Assembly (NCBI GenBank): GCA_023416335.1
Contig: JAEZHY010000068.1
Span: 1 to 64,000, forward strand
DNA from: Pseudomonadota bacterium
Lineage (GTDB): Bacteria; Desulfobacterota; Syntrophobacteria; Syntrophobacterales; Syntrophobacteraceae
DNA: 64,000 bases
Direction of reading: 5' to 3'
Part shown: one piece after another, positions 23,982-33,582 of the stretch
Layout of the letters: each line of letters starts with the position of its first letter
How positions within the stretch are numbered: the first letter of the stretch is position 1
The notes under the pieces: model-generated
Told to the model about the DNA's origin: nothing
The model's database searches: none
What the model saw: the letters and a program-made list of their open reading frames with translations, nothing else
Program-made: the position numbers and the translations under genes

Positions 23982-25742
23982 TTACTCGAAAAGAAACATA
24001 TAGAAATCAATTGGATCGATCGTCGCAAAAATCCGCTCCTGCACGGGCAAAATGATTCCTTCATCCGCGGTGACGAGCAGTATCCGCTTGTCCTTCCTGG
24101 GAGAGATTCTTTCGATGATTGCTGCATCCGCCGACTTTATGGTTTTATCGGTATAGATTACTTCCGTGTTGCCCGTCGTATGCCTGGAGCTTTCCACGCC
24201 GTCGAAAACGAGAACGACCTTTGCAAAATGACCGCTCTTTACGGCAACCGCCTCTATGAACTGCTCCCGCAAATGCTGGAGAGTCCGGATCGCGGTCCCG
24301 CGCTCGTCCTTGTAAATGCTCAGCAGCACGTTATAGCCGTCAATGAAAAGGTCATAGCGCCTGCTTTCGCCCGAACCGATGAAGTCCTCCAGATCGCGAA
24401 ACCGGCGAGCGCGTCCGGTCACTTCCCTGCCGGGTTCGTACTCCGCATAGAGCCGCTCAAGGATCTGCTTCTTTTTGTGCCGGAGAGCATCCCTGGCCTG
24501 TGTTGGATCGGCTATCAAGCCCAGGTCCGCCAGGTTGTCGATCGCATTTTGCAGCCGCTTGATTTTCGACAAATTTGAGGGCACAGGGTCGAGCAGTTGA
24601 ATTCGCCCAAGCAGGTCGCCTGCACCCGCGTGCTGTGTTCCGATTATTCTCTGGATCCCGGGCAGTTTGAGCAGGCGGTTTTTCTCGTTTACGAGCGCTT
24701 CTTTTACCTTTTCCACCTCTTTGTGCACGACAAGGGAATCGGCATAGACGGATTCAATCTTTGCGAGGGAGAGATCGATTTCAAGCATCTTGGCCCTGAC
24801 ATCCGAAACCAGGCCGTATTCCTCATCGGCCCGCTTCTGGAATTCGAGCGCCCGCCGGGTCCTTTGCAGAAGCGATTCGAGGCGCACCGCCTCCTTTGAG
24901 GCATCCTCCCGGTCCAGGTATTGATATCTTTCGAACCACTCCTTGCGCCGCGCCGTTACGGCCTCACTCACTTTCCTGTCGAACTCCGCCTCCAGTTCCT
25001 TCCATTTCCTCCGCAGTTCCTCATTTTCGCCCTTGAGGTGTGAAACCTGTTCGACGGAGCGGCCAAGATCGGCCTGGACCTTTTCGAGTTTCTTTTCAAC
25101 TCTCCTGCAGCGTTCCTGGAGTTCCGGAGCAGGCCTGGATTTCTGCTCCTCGCCCGCTCCCTCGAGTTCAAAAGCAAAACCGGCCCCCTTTTCGCTCTCC
25201 AGAAATCTTTTGGCGATATCGGGATGTTTGTCAATAAACACACCCCATGCGGACAGGACCGGAACGAGAAGGTCGAAAAGACTTTCGTCGGGTTCTTCCG
25301 ACCAGAAAGACTCATCCCCCAGAAAGTCCAGGAAACGTTGCTGTGTAAGGAAACCGAGGGCATAAAGACCGATGCAGAAGCGCTCGGGACCGAGCAGGTC
25401 CCGGATCTTTCTCCAGTTTGCAACGATGAAATCCCCGTCGAGCATTGCCAGATAGGAAAGAGTGTCTGACTGCTCTTCCTCCCACTCCGCGAGGATTTTT
25501 TTGAAAAAAGCGCGGTCGCTTTGGAGCCTGCGCCTGATTCTGCCGATGATCTGCGGCTGGACGAGCATCCGGGCGAACTTTCCCGGCTGGAGGGAAAAGC
25601 CTTCCAAAACCTCCCGTTTTAAAATAGGATTTGCGATAAGAATCCGAACCCAGGTTGCGGCAGGGATATCCTTCGTAATCCGGTCGTAGAACTGCGCCGG
25701 CAATTTGGCGAGGATTTCATCTTCTTTTGGTTCAGACTCCAT
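23982..25742 (-). CDS. Coiled-coil protein with C-terminal YacP-like NYN nuclease domain
   Basis: The 586-residue protein has three parts. Residues 1-200 are an alpha-helical domain I do not recognise. Residues about 205-390 are a charged coiled coil. Residues about 462-586 form a NYN/PIN-like domain of the YacP (DUF901) type: DLFIDGYNVLL, VVLVFDGVES, then TIKSADAAIIERI and ILLVTADEGI, which supply the acidic residues expected of a metal-dependent RNase. Bacillus YacP (Rae1) cleaves mRNA on ribosomes but is about 170 residues and lacks the N-terminal parts. Nuclease activity is inferred, and the helical region suggests oligomerisation or a partner-binding scaffold. It is divergent from cutA. 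Confidence 0.75.
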   Translation of the reverse strand: MESEPKEDEILAKLPAQFYDRITKDIPAATWVRILIANPILKREVLEGFSLQPGKFARMLVQPQIIGRIRRRLQSDRAFFKKILAEWEEEQSDTLSYLAMLDGDFIVANWRKIRDLLGPERFCIGLYALGFLTQQRFLDFLGDESFWSEEPDESLFDLLVPVLSAWGVFIDKHPDIAKRFLESEKGAGFAFELEGAGEEQKSRPAPELQERCRRVEKKLEKVQADLGRSVEQVSHLKGENEELRRKWKELEAEFDRKVSEAVTARRKEWFERYQYLDREDASKEAVRLESLLQRTRRALEFQKRADEEYGLVSDVRAKMLEIDLSLAKIESVYADSLVVHKEVEKVKEALVNEKNRLLKLPGIQRIIGTQHAGAGDLLGRIQLLDPVPSNLSKIKRLQNAIDNLADLGLIADPTQARDALRHKKKQILERLYAEYEPGREVTGRARRFRDLEDFIGSGESRRYDLFIDGYNVLLSIYKDERGTAIRTLQHLREQFIEAVAVKSGHFAKVVLVFDGVESSRHTTGNTEVIYTDKTIKSADAAIIERISPRKDKRILLVTADEGIILPVQERIFATIDPIDFYMFLFE

Positions 25743-25769
25743 TTACGGCCTTTTAGACGGGAGATTCCG

Positions 25770-26093
25770 ATGATCGAGATATCAATTGTCCTGGTAACGG
25801 TCGGCAACGAAGAAGAAGCGGCCAAAATCGGACGGACCCTGGTTGAAGAAAAGCTGGCTGCCTGCGCCAACATGGTGCCCCGCATCCGCTCTATTTACAG
25901 CTGGAAAGGGACTATCTGCGACGAACAGGAATCTCTCTTATTTATTAAGACCCGTACATCCCTGTTCCCAGCCTTAAGAAATAGAATTCGGGAACTGCAC
26001 AGTTACGAAGTTCCCGAGATAATATCTTTTCCGATCGCACAGGGCCTGCCGGAATATCTCGACTGGGTCGTCGGAGAAACGAAGGAGGGTTGA
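25770..26093 (+). CDS. cutA: Divalent-cation tolerance protein CutA
   Basis: The 107-residue protein belongs to the trimeric CutA1 family. Present are VLVTVGNEEEAAKIGRTLVEE, AACANMVPRIRSIYSWKG and the C-terminal YEVPEIISFPI with LDWV. The family's link to copper tolerance is historical and its biochemical role is unclear. A GGGAGA site precedes the ATG. It is a single plus-strand gene that starts 27 bp from the divergent NYN gene. Confidence 0.93.
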   Translation: MIEISIVLVTVGNEEEAAKIGRTLVEEKLAACANMVPRIRSIYSWKGTICDEQESLLFIKTRTSLFPALRNRIRELHSYEVPEIISFPIAQGLPEYLDWVVGETKEG

Positions 26094-26117
26094 CACAGGG
26101 CAGTCTGGTTCCGTTCC

Positions 26118-26260
26118 CCCACCTTTCCGTCAGGACGGGCGGTGGGCACGATAAAACAGTGCCCACCCTACCATGCTCGCCGTTCACTTTAAAATTGGCA
26201 GCCTTGATTCAGTTCACTGCTCACTGTTCACAGTTCACTGACTGCGACAGTTCACTGTTT
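26118..26260. repeat. Mosaic repeat fragment with TTCACTG tandem units
   Basis: GGTGGGCACGATAAAACAGT and TGCCCACCCTACC form the hairpin-like module found elsewhere. It is followed by five TTCACTG units from about 26212, one of them inside the last codons region of hisD. Similar TTCACTG strings occur at 130, 22635 and 46530. Confidence 0.65.
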
Positions 26261-27553
26261 CCTGATGCGAATCGATTCCGCGTGGGCCTTCAAGCCTTCC
26301 AACTCGGCCAGCCGGATGATTGAATCCGCATCCCTGTCGAACGCATTCCGGGAATAGGAAATGACACTCGTCTTCTTCAGAAAGTCATCCACACCCAGGG
26401 CTGACGCGAAACGGGCCGTGCCCGCCGTCGGGAGCACGTGGTTGGGACCTGCGTAATAATCGCCCACCGCCTCGGGTGTATTCTCTCCCATGAACACGGC
26501 GCCGGCGTTTTCGATCTTTCCCAGGACAGGAAGAGGATCTTTCACCTGAAGCTCGAGATGCTCGGGGGCTATTCTGTTTGCCAGTTCCACGGCGCGCTCG
26601 ATATCTTCGACAACGAAAACGGCCCCATAGCGATCGAGCGAGGCGGCGGCCGTCTCACGCCGCGGCAGGAGCGCGAGTTGGTCTCCCACTTTGCCGGCGA
26701 TCTCTTTTGCCAGGTCCTCTTCGGTAGTGATGCATATTGCGCTCGCCATATTGTCATGCTCGGCCTGGCTGAGCAGGTCTGCGGCTACGTAGTCGGCCCT
26801 TGCTCCGGAATCGGCGATAACGAGAATCTCGCTCGGACCGGCAATCATATCGATCCCGACTTCGCCGGATACCAGCTTCTTTGCCAATGCGACGAAAATA
26901 TTCCCCGGACCGACAATGACGTCCACAGGCGCAATCGACTCCGTACCATAGGCCAGAGCGGCAATTCCCCAGGCACTTCCGGCCTTGCAGATCCGTGTGA
27001 CGCCAACCTCGCGGGCAGCAGCCAGAAGGTGCTCATTGATGCTTCCATCACGCCTGGGCGGGGTTATCATCGCGATATCCCGCACGCCGGCGAGTCTTGC
27101 GGGAATCCCGTTCATGAGCACCGAGGAGATGAGTGGCGTCTCTCCCCCCTGTCCACCCGGGATGTAGAGGCCCGCCGCCCGAACCGGCCTGACTATCTGC
27201 CCGAGAAAGGTGCCGTCCGGCTTCGTGATGAAATGGGAATACCGGAGCTGCTGCTTGTGGAAGTCTTCTATATTGCAGATGGCCGTCCGCAAGATGCCGA
27301 GGAATTCTTCATCCACTCCGGCGTATGCCGCGTCCATCTCGGCTTCGGAGACCACAAGATTCTCCGCTACCATACCGGGAGCGTCGAATTCTCTCGTGAA
27401 CCGCAGGACGGCAGCATCCCCGTCGGCTTTAACCGCTTCGATTATCTCCGCCACCCGCCCTTCCAGGGCCGGATCCGCCCCCGGCTTCCTACGGGAGATA
27501 GCGCTTATTTTCCGCTCCGCCTTGTCCGACGGATAAGCAAATATCTCGATCAC
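26252..27553 (-). CDS. hisD: Histidinol dehydrogenase
   Basis: The protein oxidises L-histidinol to L-histidine in two NAD-dependent steps. The 433-residue length is normal. Visible are the family blocks YIPGGQGGETPLISSVLMN, GPGNIFVALAKKLVSGEVG and IDMIAGPSEILVIAD. The zinc ligands and active-site bases lie in LSQAEHDNMASA and IAPEHLELQV. rlpA ends 2 bp upstream. No other his genes except hisS lie in the window, so the his genes are dispersed. Confidence 0.95.
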   Translation of the reverse strand: MIEIFAYPSDKAERKISAISRRKPGADPALEGRVAEIIEAVKADGDAAVLRFTREFDAPGMVAENLVVSEAEMDAAYAGVDEEFLGILRTAICNIEDFHKQQLRYSHFITKPDGTFLGQIVRPVRAAGLYIPGGQGGETPLISSVLMNGIPARLAGVRDIAMITPPRRDGSINEHLLAAAREVGVTRICKAGSAWGIAALAYGTESIAPVDVIVGPGNIFVALAKKLVSGEVGIDMIAGPSEILVIADSGARADYVAADLLSQAEHDNMASAICITTEEDLAKEIAGKVGDQLALLPRRETAAASLDRYGAVFVVEDIERAVELANRIAPEHLELQVKDPLPVLGKIENAGAVFMGENTPEAVGDYYAGPNHVLPTAGTARFASALGVDDFLKKTSVISYSRNAFDRDADSIIRLAELEGLKAHAESIRIRKQ

Positions 27554-27555
27554 TT

Positions 27556-28338
27556 CTATTTACCCTCCACAGCTACCACAAAGGCGTCGGGGAATCCCCC
27601 CGCCTTGAATTTATCAAGCTCGTTTTTGGCCATTACGAGATCCTGGTAGTTCCCGACCTGCACTCGGAAGAAGTAACCGTTCCCGTGCCTGTCGGCTCCC
27701 TGGGTCATTCTGGCCTCTCTATATGCCTGTTTCATTCGATCTGTCAGCCGAGAAGCGTTTCCCTGGTCACGGAAAGCTCCGACCTGGATCGTGAACTGGC
27801 CATATCGGAAGGATGGCACGGGATCGGTCTTCCAGTAGGTTTGCCCGGCCACTTGAAATTCCGAAGCATACTGCACCGCTTCGACACGGACCCTTGCCAG
27901 CCCTTTGCCGTATGACCCAAGTTCCTGGGCGCCTCGGCAGGAAAGATCGATGATCCGCCCCGAGACGAACGGCCCCCTGTCGTTTATCCGCAGAATCACA
28001 GCCCGCCCATTTTCAAGATTCGTTACCTTGACGTGAGTCCCGAGTGGGAGCGTTTTGTGGGCGGCTGTCATTGCCCACATGTCGTAAGGCTCTCCGCACG
28101 AGGTGGACTTGCCGTGAAAATCGGCTCCGTACCAACTGGCCAGACCTTCTTCAGTATAGCCCTGAGCGCTCGGCAGCGGGTAATACCATACGCCTTTTAT
28201 TTGGTAGGGCCGCTGGCTCTTCAGACCGGAAGGAGGAACGGCAGGCGGCGGAGTATAAGCGGTTTTGGTGGAACAACTGAACAGGAAGAGCAATACGACG
28301 AGGTACACCCACGGAATCGAACTCTTTCGGCTTTCCAC
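27556..28338 (-). CDS. rlpA: RlpA-type septal ring lytic transglycosylase lipoprotein
   Basis: RlpA proteins cleave denuded peptidoglycan glycan strands at the septum. The protein has a short positive N-terminus and hydrophobic helix ending FLFSC (lipobox Cys). The double-psi beta-barrel is at about 65-160 (GLASWYGADFHG, AAHKTLPLGTHVKVTNL, INDRGPFVSGRIIDLS). A SPOR domain is at the C-terminus (FTIQVGAFRDQGNA). A TTG at 28407 is the longest start. The GTG at 28338 has a GAGGGGGG site and gives a clean signal peptide, so I prefer 260 residues. Confidence 0.88.
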   Translation of the reverse strand: MESRKSSIPWVYLVVLLFLFSCSTKTAYTPPPAVPPSGLKSQRPYQIKGVWYYPLPSAQGYTEEGLASWYGADFHGKSTSCGEPYDMWAMTAAHKTLPLGTHVKVTNLENGRAVILRINDRGPFVSGRIIDLSCRGAQELGSYGKGLARVRVEAVQYASEFQVAGQTYWKTDPVPSFRYGQFTIQVGAFRDQGNASRLTDRMKQAYREARMTQGADRHGNGYFFRVQVGNYQDLVMAKNELDKFKAGGFPDAFVVAVEGK

Positions 28339-28442
28339 CGGCCCCCCTCGCGCCTCCCCCGAAGCGTCCCGAGTGAAAAACTGCGTCCCTGTTTCTCCCC
28401 CTTCCAAAAATCAAAAAGGGGGCATGTGCTCTGAAGCTAACG

Positions 28443-28469
28443 AAAAATGCCCGACAAGCGGGCATTTTT
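28443..28469. terminator. Bidirectional hairpin terminator
   Basis: AAAAATGCCCG (28443-28453) and CGGGCATTTTT (28459-28469) form an 11-bp stem with T-runs on both strands, immediately after the stop codon of the metallolyase-Cache gene. It separates that gene from rlpA-hisD downstream. Confidence 0.85.
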
Positions 28470-28470
28470 C

Positions 28471-30309
28471 CTACCAGTTCCCGCCTTCGCCGTTGCGCTC
28501 CATCTTGGCGAGGTCTTCGAACCGGATATCAATGCCGAGAATGCCCGCGATCTCGTCCGACTCATTTCGGATAGGCGCTGAAACGGTTATACACAAAGCC
28601 CCCGTGTAGCGCGAAGTGTAAAAATCGGTCACATGCACTTTTCCGTCGCGCATCGGTGCAATGAACCACGGACGGTCGGACAGGTCTTCTCCCACCTTGG
28701 CGCTTTCATATTTGGACTTGTCCGTGATGTGCGTAATGTTGCGCGTAACCTTGCGCCCGAACTGGTCGGTTACGTAAATATACTGAATAAACGGATTGAG
28801 TTCGAGCAAGGTCTGCAGCAGCGGTTCCTGCCGCTCGGGATCGAGGCTCTTGATGACCTCGCTCTCGACGACTTCCTCCACCAGGTGCGCGGCAAGGGCA
28901 TAGGCGCGCTGCTTCAACATATCGAATTCGCTGATGAAGAACTCGGGCAGGTACCGCCTCGACCATCGTTCGAGTTCCTCGTTCGAAATCGACGTGTTCC
29001 GTCCCTTTTCATACTCGTGCATCACGCGCTTGTAGATCTTCAGAATGCCGGGATGCCGCTTGTCCAGGCGGCGTTCGCCCTCCAGCCGAAGCCTGTGGTT
29101 CACCCAGTAGGCAACGCTCGCTACACCTGACTTGTCCGATATGATGATCCCGATCGGCCGGTTCAGCAGCTTCTGCGTGTCGAAGACGTTGTAGATCTCT
29201 TCGTTCTTGATGAGCCCGTCGGCATGAATGCCTGCGCGGGTGGCGTTGAATTCCTCCCCGGCAAAGGGATAGTTGGGGGGAACTTTGTATCCGAGTTCCG
29301 ACTGGAAATACTCCACAATATCGGTAATCGCCGTCGTATCGACGCCGCTCAGGCTTCCCTTCAACCCAATGTATTCGAAGATCAGGCCTTCTATGGGCGC
29401 GTTCCCGGTACGTTCGCCGAATCCGAGCAGGGTCCCGTTCGCCCCGCTGCATCCGTAAAGCCATGCGGTTGCGGCGTTCACCAGCACCTTGTGGAAATCG
29501 TTGTGGCCGTGCCACTCCAGCAGATTGCCCGGAACTCCGGCATCATCGATAAATGCCCGGACCAGCTTCGGAACGCTTCGGGGCAGGGCCGCCCCGGGAT
29601 AGGTGACGCCGAAACCTAGGGTATCGCAAAGGCGGATCTTTACATCCACTCCGCTCTCTTCCCGGAGGCGCATCAGTTCGATTGCAAACGGGATGCAGAA
29701 GCCGTGGATATCTGCGCGGGTAATGTCCTCGAAATGGCAGCGCGCGACTATACCCTTTTCCAGCGCGGCGCGCACGATGCCCAGGTACTTCTCCATGGCC
29801 GCCTTGCGGTCCATCTTCAGTTTCAGGAAGATGTGGTAGTCGGATACCGATGTGAGTATCCCCGTCTCCTTCAGGCCCAGTTCGGCTACGAGGTCCAGGT
29901 CCGACTCCACCGCCCGGATCCATCCGGTGATCTGAGGAAAGGCATATCTCTTGCCGAGGCAAACCTCCAGGGCCTTCCGGTCCTTCTCCGTGTAGAGGAA
30001 GAACTCCGACTGACGGATCACGCCGTTAGGTCCGGAAAGGCGGTGCATCAGGTCGAAAATCTTCTCGATCTGCCTGACAGTGTAAGGCGGCCTGGCCTGC
30101 TGCCCGTCCCGGAACGTTGTATCCGTTATGAAGATTTCGTCCGCCGGGTCTATCGGCAGAATCATATGATCGAAATCGATGCGGGGGACTTCCTCATAAG
30201 GGAAGACTTCCCGCATCAGATTGGGTTCGTTCACGTCCTCCACGCCCGGGTTCCGGCCGGTGGAACGTTCATGATCCAACACCCGCTTTTTTGGATTCCA
30301 GCGAGCCAT
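28471..30309 (-). CDS. DRE-TIM metallolyase (HMGL/isopropylmalate/homocitrate synthase type) fused to a Cache sensor domain
   Basis: The 612-residue soluble protein is a two-part fusion. Residues about 55-340 form an HMGL-like TIM barrel: DTTFRDGQQ carries the Arg-Asp pair, CHFEDITRAD follows, LLEWHGHNDFHKV supplies the metal histidines, and GERTGNAPIEG is the helical loop. Residues about 460-605 have Cache/PDC-sensor features: IQYIYVTDQFGRKV, SDRPWFIAPM, HVTDFYTSRYTGALCITVSA and GILGIDIRFEDLAKM. No membrane helix or signal is present, so the sensor would be cytosolic, which is unusual for Cache. The barrel could act as a homocitrate, isopropylmalate or Re-type citrate synthase. It lies directly after aspS. 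Confidence 0.82.
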   Translation of the reverse strand: MARWNPKKRVLDHERSTGRNPGVEDVNEPNLMREVFPYEEVPRIDFDHMILPIDPADEIFITDTTFRDGQQARPPYTVRQIEKIFDLMHRLSGPNGVIRQSEFFLYTEKDRKALEVCLGKRYAFPQITGWIRAVESDLDLVAELGLKETGILTSVSDYHIFLKLKMDRKAAMEKYLGIVRAALEKGIVARCHFEDITRADIHGFCIPFAIELMRLREESGVDVKIRLCDTLGFGVTYPGAALPRSVPKLVRAFIDDAGVPGNLLEWHGHNDFHKVLVNAATAWLYGCSGANGTLLGFGERTGNAPIEGLIFEYIGLKGSLSGVDTTAITDIVEYFQSELGYKVPPNYPFAGEEFNATRAGIHADGLIKNEEIYNVFDTQKLLNRPIGIIISDKSGVASVAYWVNHRLRLEGERRLDKRHPGILKIYKRVMHEYEKGRNTSISNEELERWSRRYLPEFFISEFDMLKQRAYALAAHLVEEVVESEVIKSLDPERQEPLLQTLLELNPFIQYIYVTDQFGRKVTRNITHITDKSKYESAKVGEDLSDRPWFIAPMRDGKVHVTDFYTSRYTGALCITVSAPIRNESDEIAGILGIDIRFEDLAKMERNGEGGNW

Positions 30310-30313
30310 TGTC

Positions 30314-32170
30314 TTACTTCTTTCTGTCGGACTCGACTTTGATGCAGAGTTCCAGAAGCTGATTTACGTCCGCCTCCGAAGGGGCATTCGTCATGAGGCA
30401 TGTTGCCTTCTGAGTCTTGGGAAAGGCTATAACGTCGCGTATGGAAGGCGATCCGGTGAGGAGCATGACCAGCCGGTCCATGCCGAAGGCAACTCCGCCG
30501 TGGGGCGGCGCCCCGAACTGGAGGGCTTCCAGCAGGAACCCGAACTTTTCCTGCGCTTCTTCATCGGATATGCCGAGGACGTTGAAAACCCGTCTCTGCG
30601 TTTCTCTCTGGTGAATACGAATACTTCCGCCGCCGACCTCGGTTCCGTTCAGGACCAGGTCGTAAGCCCGGCTTCGCACCTTTTCGGGATGTTCCTCCAG
30701 GAACTCCATATCGGCTTCAGTCGGCGAGGTGAACGGATGGTGCACCGAGGTGTACCTTTTCTCCTCGTGGTCCCATTCGACAAGCGGAAAATCGGTGACC
30801 CAGAGAAAGTTGAACTTTTCGGGATCGATCAGTCCGAGCTGCTGGCCGAGGCGGACGCGTAGGTTTCCGAGCGCGTCGTTTACGACCTTGCGCTGATCGG
30901 CCACAAAGAGAATGATATCCCCCTGCTGGATCCCGAGGCGCTCGGCGAGCCCCTTCTGCACGCTTTCCTGCAGGAACTTCGTTATCGGCGACTGCCAGCC
31001 GTCCGGCTGGATCTTGATCCAGGCCATGCCCTGGGCGCCGAAGATCTTGACGTATTCTATCAGGTCATCCAGCTCTTTTCTCGACAGGTCCTTCCCGTTC
31101 GGAACGCGAAGCGCTTTGACTATGCCGCCGCGTTCAACCGCCTGGCGGAAAACCCGGAAGTCCGATTCCGCGACTATGTCGGTAATGTCGGTAAGCAATA
31201 ACTCGAAGCGCGTATCCGGCCGGTCGGTCCCGTATTTATCCATCGCATCGCTGTACGTCATGCGCGGAAACGGCGGCTGGAGGCCGATGCCTTTAAGTTC
31301 GCCGAAGACCCGGGAGACCCAGCCTTCGATCATCCCGTAGATGTCTTCTTCCCGAATGAAGGACATTTCGAGGTCGAGCTGTGTGAACTCGGGCTGCCTG
31401 TCCGCCCGGAGGTCTTCATCGCGGAAACATTTGACGATCTGATAGTATCTTTCGACCCCTGCCACCATGAGCAGCTGTTTGAAAAGCTGCGGCGACTGCG
31501 GGAGTGCGTAGAATTTCCCCGCATTGACGCGGCTCGGCACCAGGTAGTCCCGGGCTCCTTCCGGCGTGCTCTTGGTGAGTACCGGAGTTTCGACCTCGAT
31601 GAACCCCAGGTCGTTGAAGTAGCCGCGGGTAAGCTGGGCCACCTTGTGCCTCAGCATGAGGTTCTGCAGAAGCTTCGGACGTCGCAGGTCCAGGTAGCGG
31701 TATTTCAGGCGTATGTTTTCGCTCGCTTCAACGTCGTCTTCGATGTGAAACGGGGGCGTCTTGGAAGTGTTCAGTATCCGCAGCTCATTTACGGCCACTT
31801 CGATTTCGCCGGTGGGGAGTTTCGGATTGGTCATTCCTTCCGGACGCGATCGCACCTTCCCCTTAATGGCCAGCACATACTCGCTTCGCAGGCTGCCGGC
31901 GTGTTCGTGGGCTGTGGGATCGATCTGCGGGTCGAATACGACCTGGGTTAGGCCCTGCCGGTCTCTCAGATCGACAAAAATCAACCCGCCGTGGTCGCGC
32001 CTTCGCTGAACCCATCCCATGAGGACGGCTTCCGCGCCGATATCAGATGCCCGAAGGCTGTTGCAATCCGAGGTCTTTCGCCAGGAGCCGAGCTGATCGA
32101 GCGAAACCGTGCTTTCATCGATTACTTCTATTGGTTCTTCTTCCCCCTTCCGGGGTTCCACAAAACTCAC
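30314..32170 (-). CDS. aspS: Aspartyl-tRNA synthetase
   Basis: The 618-residue class II synthetase is of the bacterial type. It has an anticodon-binding OB fold (about 45-145), motif 2 with [18 protein letters not shown], an inserted GAD domain (about 300-420) and motif 3 [15 protein letters not shown] near 565. The N-terminal extension of about 25 residues is acidic. The GTG start has a GGAGGA site. No discriminating judgement about tRNA-Asn charging is made. hisS lies upstream on the same strand with a 110-bp gap. Confidence 0.95.
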   Translation of the reverse strand: MSFVEPRKGEEEPIEVIDESTVSLDQLGSWRKTSDCNSLRASDIGAEAVLMGWVQRRRDHGGLIFVDLRDRQGLTQVVFDPQIDPTAHEHAGSLRSEYVLAIKGKVRSRPEGMTNPKLPTGEIEVAVNELRILNTSKTPPFHIEDDVEASENIRLKYRYLDLRRPKLLQNLMLRHKVAQLTRGYFNDLGFIEVETPVLTKSTPEGARDYLVPSRVNAGKFYALPQSPQLFKQLLMVAGVERYYQIVKCFRDEDLRADRQPEFTQLDLEMSFIREEDIYGMIEGWVSRVFGELKGIGLQPPFPRMTYSDAMDKYGTDRPDTRFELLLTDITDIVAESDFRVFRQAVERGGIVKALRVPNGKDLSRKELDDLIEYVKIFGAQGMAWIKIQPDGWQSPITKFLQESVQKGLAERLGIQQGDIILFVADQRKVVNDALGNLRVRLGQQLGLIDPEKFNFLWVTDFPLVEWDHEEKRYTSVHHPFTSPTEADMEFLEEHPEKVRSRAYDLVLNGTEVGGGSIRIHQRETQRRVFNVLGISDEEAQEKFGFLLEALQFGAPPHGGVAFGMDRLVMLLTGSPSIRDVIAFPKTQKATCLMTNAPSEADVNQLLELCIKVESDRKK

Positions 32171-32280
32171 CAGATTCCTCCGAACTATAAGCAGATTAAG
32201 ATATTGCCGTCATCAGCACAGGGTGTCGGACATATACAACGCCCCACATCGAGCCCGGATCGGGCAGGGATGCTCCGACT

Positions 32281-33582
32281 CTACTCAGGTCGGGAGTCGG
32301 GTTCTTCCGGCTCCCGTGAATTATCGTTTACCATTTGCGACATCAAAACGGCCGCTCTATCCAGAGGGAGAACCTGCTGCGTCTTTTCCCGCAGGTCGCG
32401 CAACTGAACCTCACCCCTGTTCATTTCGTCTTCGCCGACAATGAGCACGTAACGCGCGCCGGACTTGTCCGCCCGTCGCATCTGGCTCTTCAGGCTTCGC
32501 CCCTCGTAGTCCATTTCGGCCTCGACCCGTAGATCGCGCAAATGCTGGACGAGCAAAAAGCCGCATGTACGGGCCTGCTGGCCCAACGCCGCAACAAAGA
32601 CGTCCGGCATGCGGAAGGCTTCCTGCCGCTCCTGCTGCAGCAGCATTATCAGCCTTTCCATTCCGATGGCAAACCCGATGCCGGCAACGTCGGGGCCGCC
32701 AAGGTCGCGAACAAGACCGTTATAGCGGCCGCCGCCGCCGACCGCACTCTGGGACCCCAGCCGGTCGGTTATGACCTCGAACGTTGTCCGCATATAGTAA
32801 TCAAGACCGCGCACGATCCGGGGATTTACGACATAACGGGTCCCCAGCTTGTCGAGGTAGTCTTTTACCGCATCGAAGTGCGCGCGGCATTCCTCGCATA
32901 TATGGTCGATCAGGGCTGGCGCTCCCTCGATCAGGTTTTGGCACCTCTCGACCTTGCAGTCGAACACGCGAAGAGGATTGGTATCCCTTCGACGAAGGCA
33001 GTCGGGGCAGAAGTCGTCACCCTTTGAGTACAGGTAGTTCCTGAGCTTTTCCCGATACACCTTCCGGCATTCCGGGCACCCAAGCGTGTTTATGTGCAGA
33101 ACGACCTCCGGTATGCCGACCCGGTCCAGAAACAGGCGCAGCATGTGCATCATTTCGGCATCGATCATCGGGCTGTCAATCCCGAAAACCTCCGCATCAA
33201 TCTGATGGAACTGGCGATAGCGCCCCTTCTGCGGCCGTTCGTGCCGGAACATTGGGCCGATGGCATAAAACTTCTGCAGCATGGTGTCGGCATGGAGCTT
33301 ATGCTGAACGAAGGCACGCACGATCGACGCGGTGGCTTCCGGCCGCAGGGCGAGCCAATCCCCGTTTCGATCCTGGAAGGCGTACATTTCCTTTTCGACT
33401 ATATCCGTACTCTCACCGATGCTGCGGGCGAAAAGCTCGAGTTTTTCGGGAACCGGCGTCCGTATTTCCCGGTATCCGAAGTTTTCGAGCACTTCCCGAG
33501 CTGCCTTTTCCACCATCTGCCACCAACCGATCTGGTCGGGCAAGATATCATTCATGCCTCTTATGGCCTGAATATTTTCCAT
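32281..33582 (-). CDS. hisS: Histidyl-tRNA synthetase
   Basis: The 433-residue class II synthetase begins IQAIRGMNDILPDQ. It has motif 2 (FRHERPQKGRYRQFHQID), the histidine-specific loop VRGLDYYMRTTFEV, motif 3 (GIGFAIGMERLIMLL) and the C-terminal anticodon-binding domain (VFVAALGQQ). Its length matches the bacterial family. Upstream lies nearly 1 kb of noncoding repeat DNA, so this is probably the start of the hisS-aspS transcript. Confidence 0.95.
   Translation of the reverse strand: MENIQAIRGMNDILPDQIGWWQMVEKAAREVLENFGYREIRTPVPEKLELFARSIGESTDIVEKEMYAFQDRNGDWLALRPEATASIVRAFVQHKLHADTMLQKFYAIGPMFRHERPQKGRYRQFHQIDAEVFGIDSPMIDAEMMHMLRLFLDRVGIPEVVLHINTLGCPECRKVYREKLRNYLYSKGDDFCPDCLRRRDTNPLRVFDCKVERCQNLIEGAPALIDHICEECRAHFDAVKDYLDKLGTRYVVNPRIVRGLDYYMRTTFEVITDRLGSQSAVGGGGRYNGLVRDLGGPDVAGIGFAIGMERLIMLLQQERQEAFRMPDVFVAALGQQARTCGFLLVQHLRDLRVEAEMDYEGRSLKSQMRRADKSGARYVLIVGEDEMNRGEVQLRDLREKTQQVLPLDRAAVLMSQMVNDNSREPEEPDSRPE

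Noticed and set aside
26438..27649. 403-codon antisense frame over hisD
   Set aside because: hisD signatures are complete on the minus strand. The antisense product lacks any domain.
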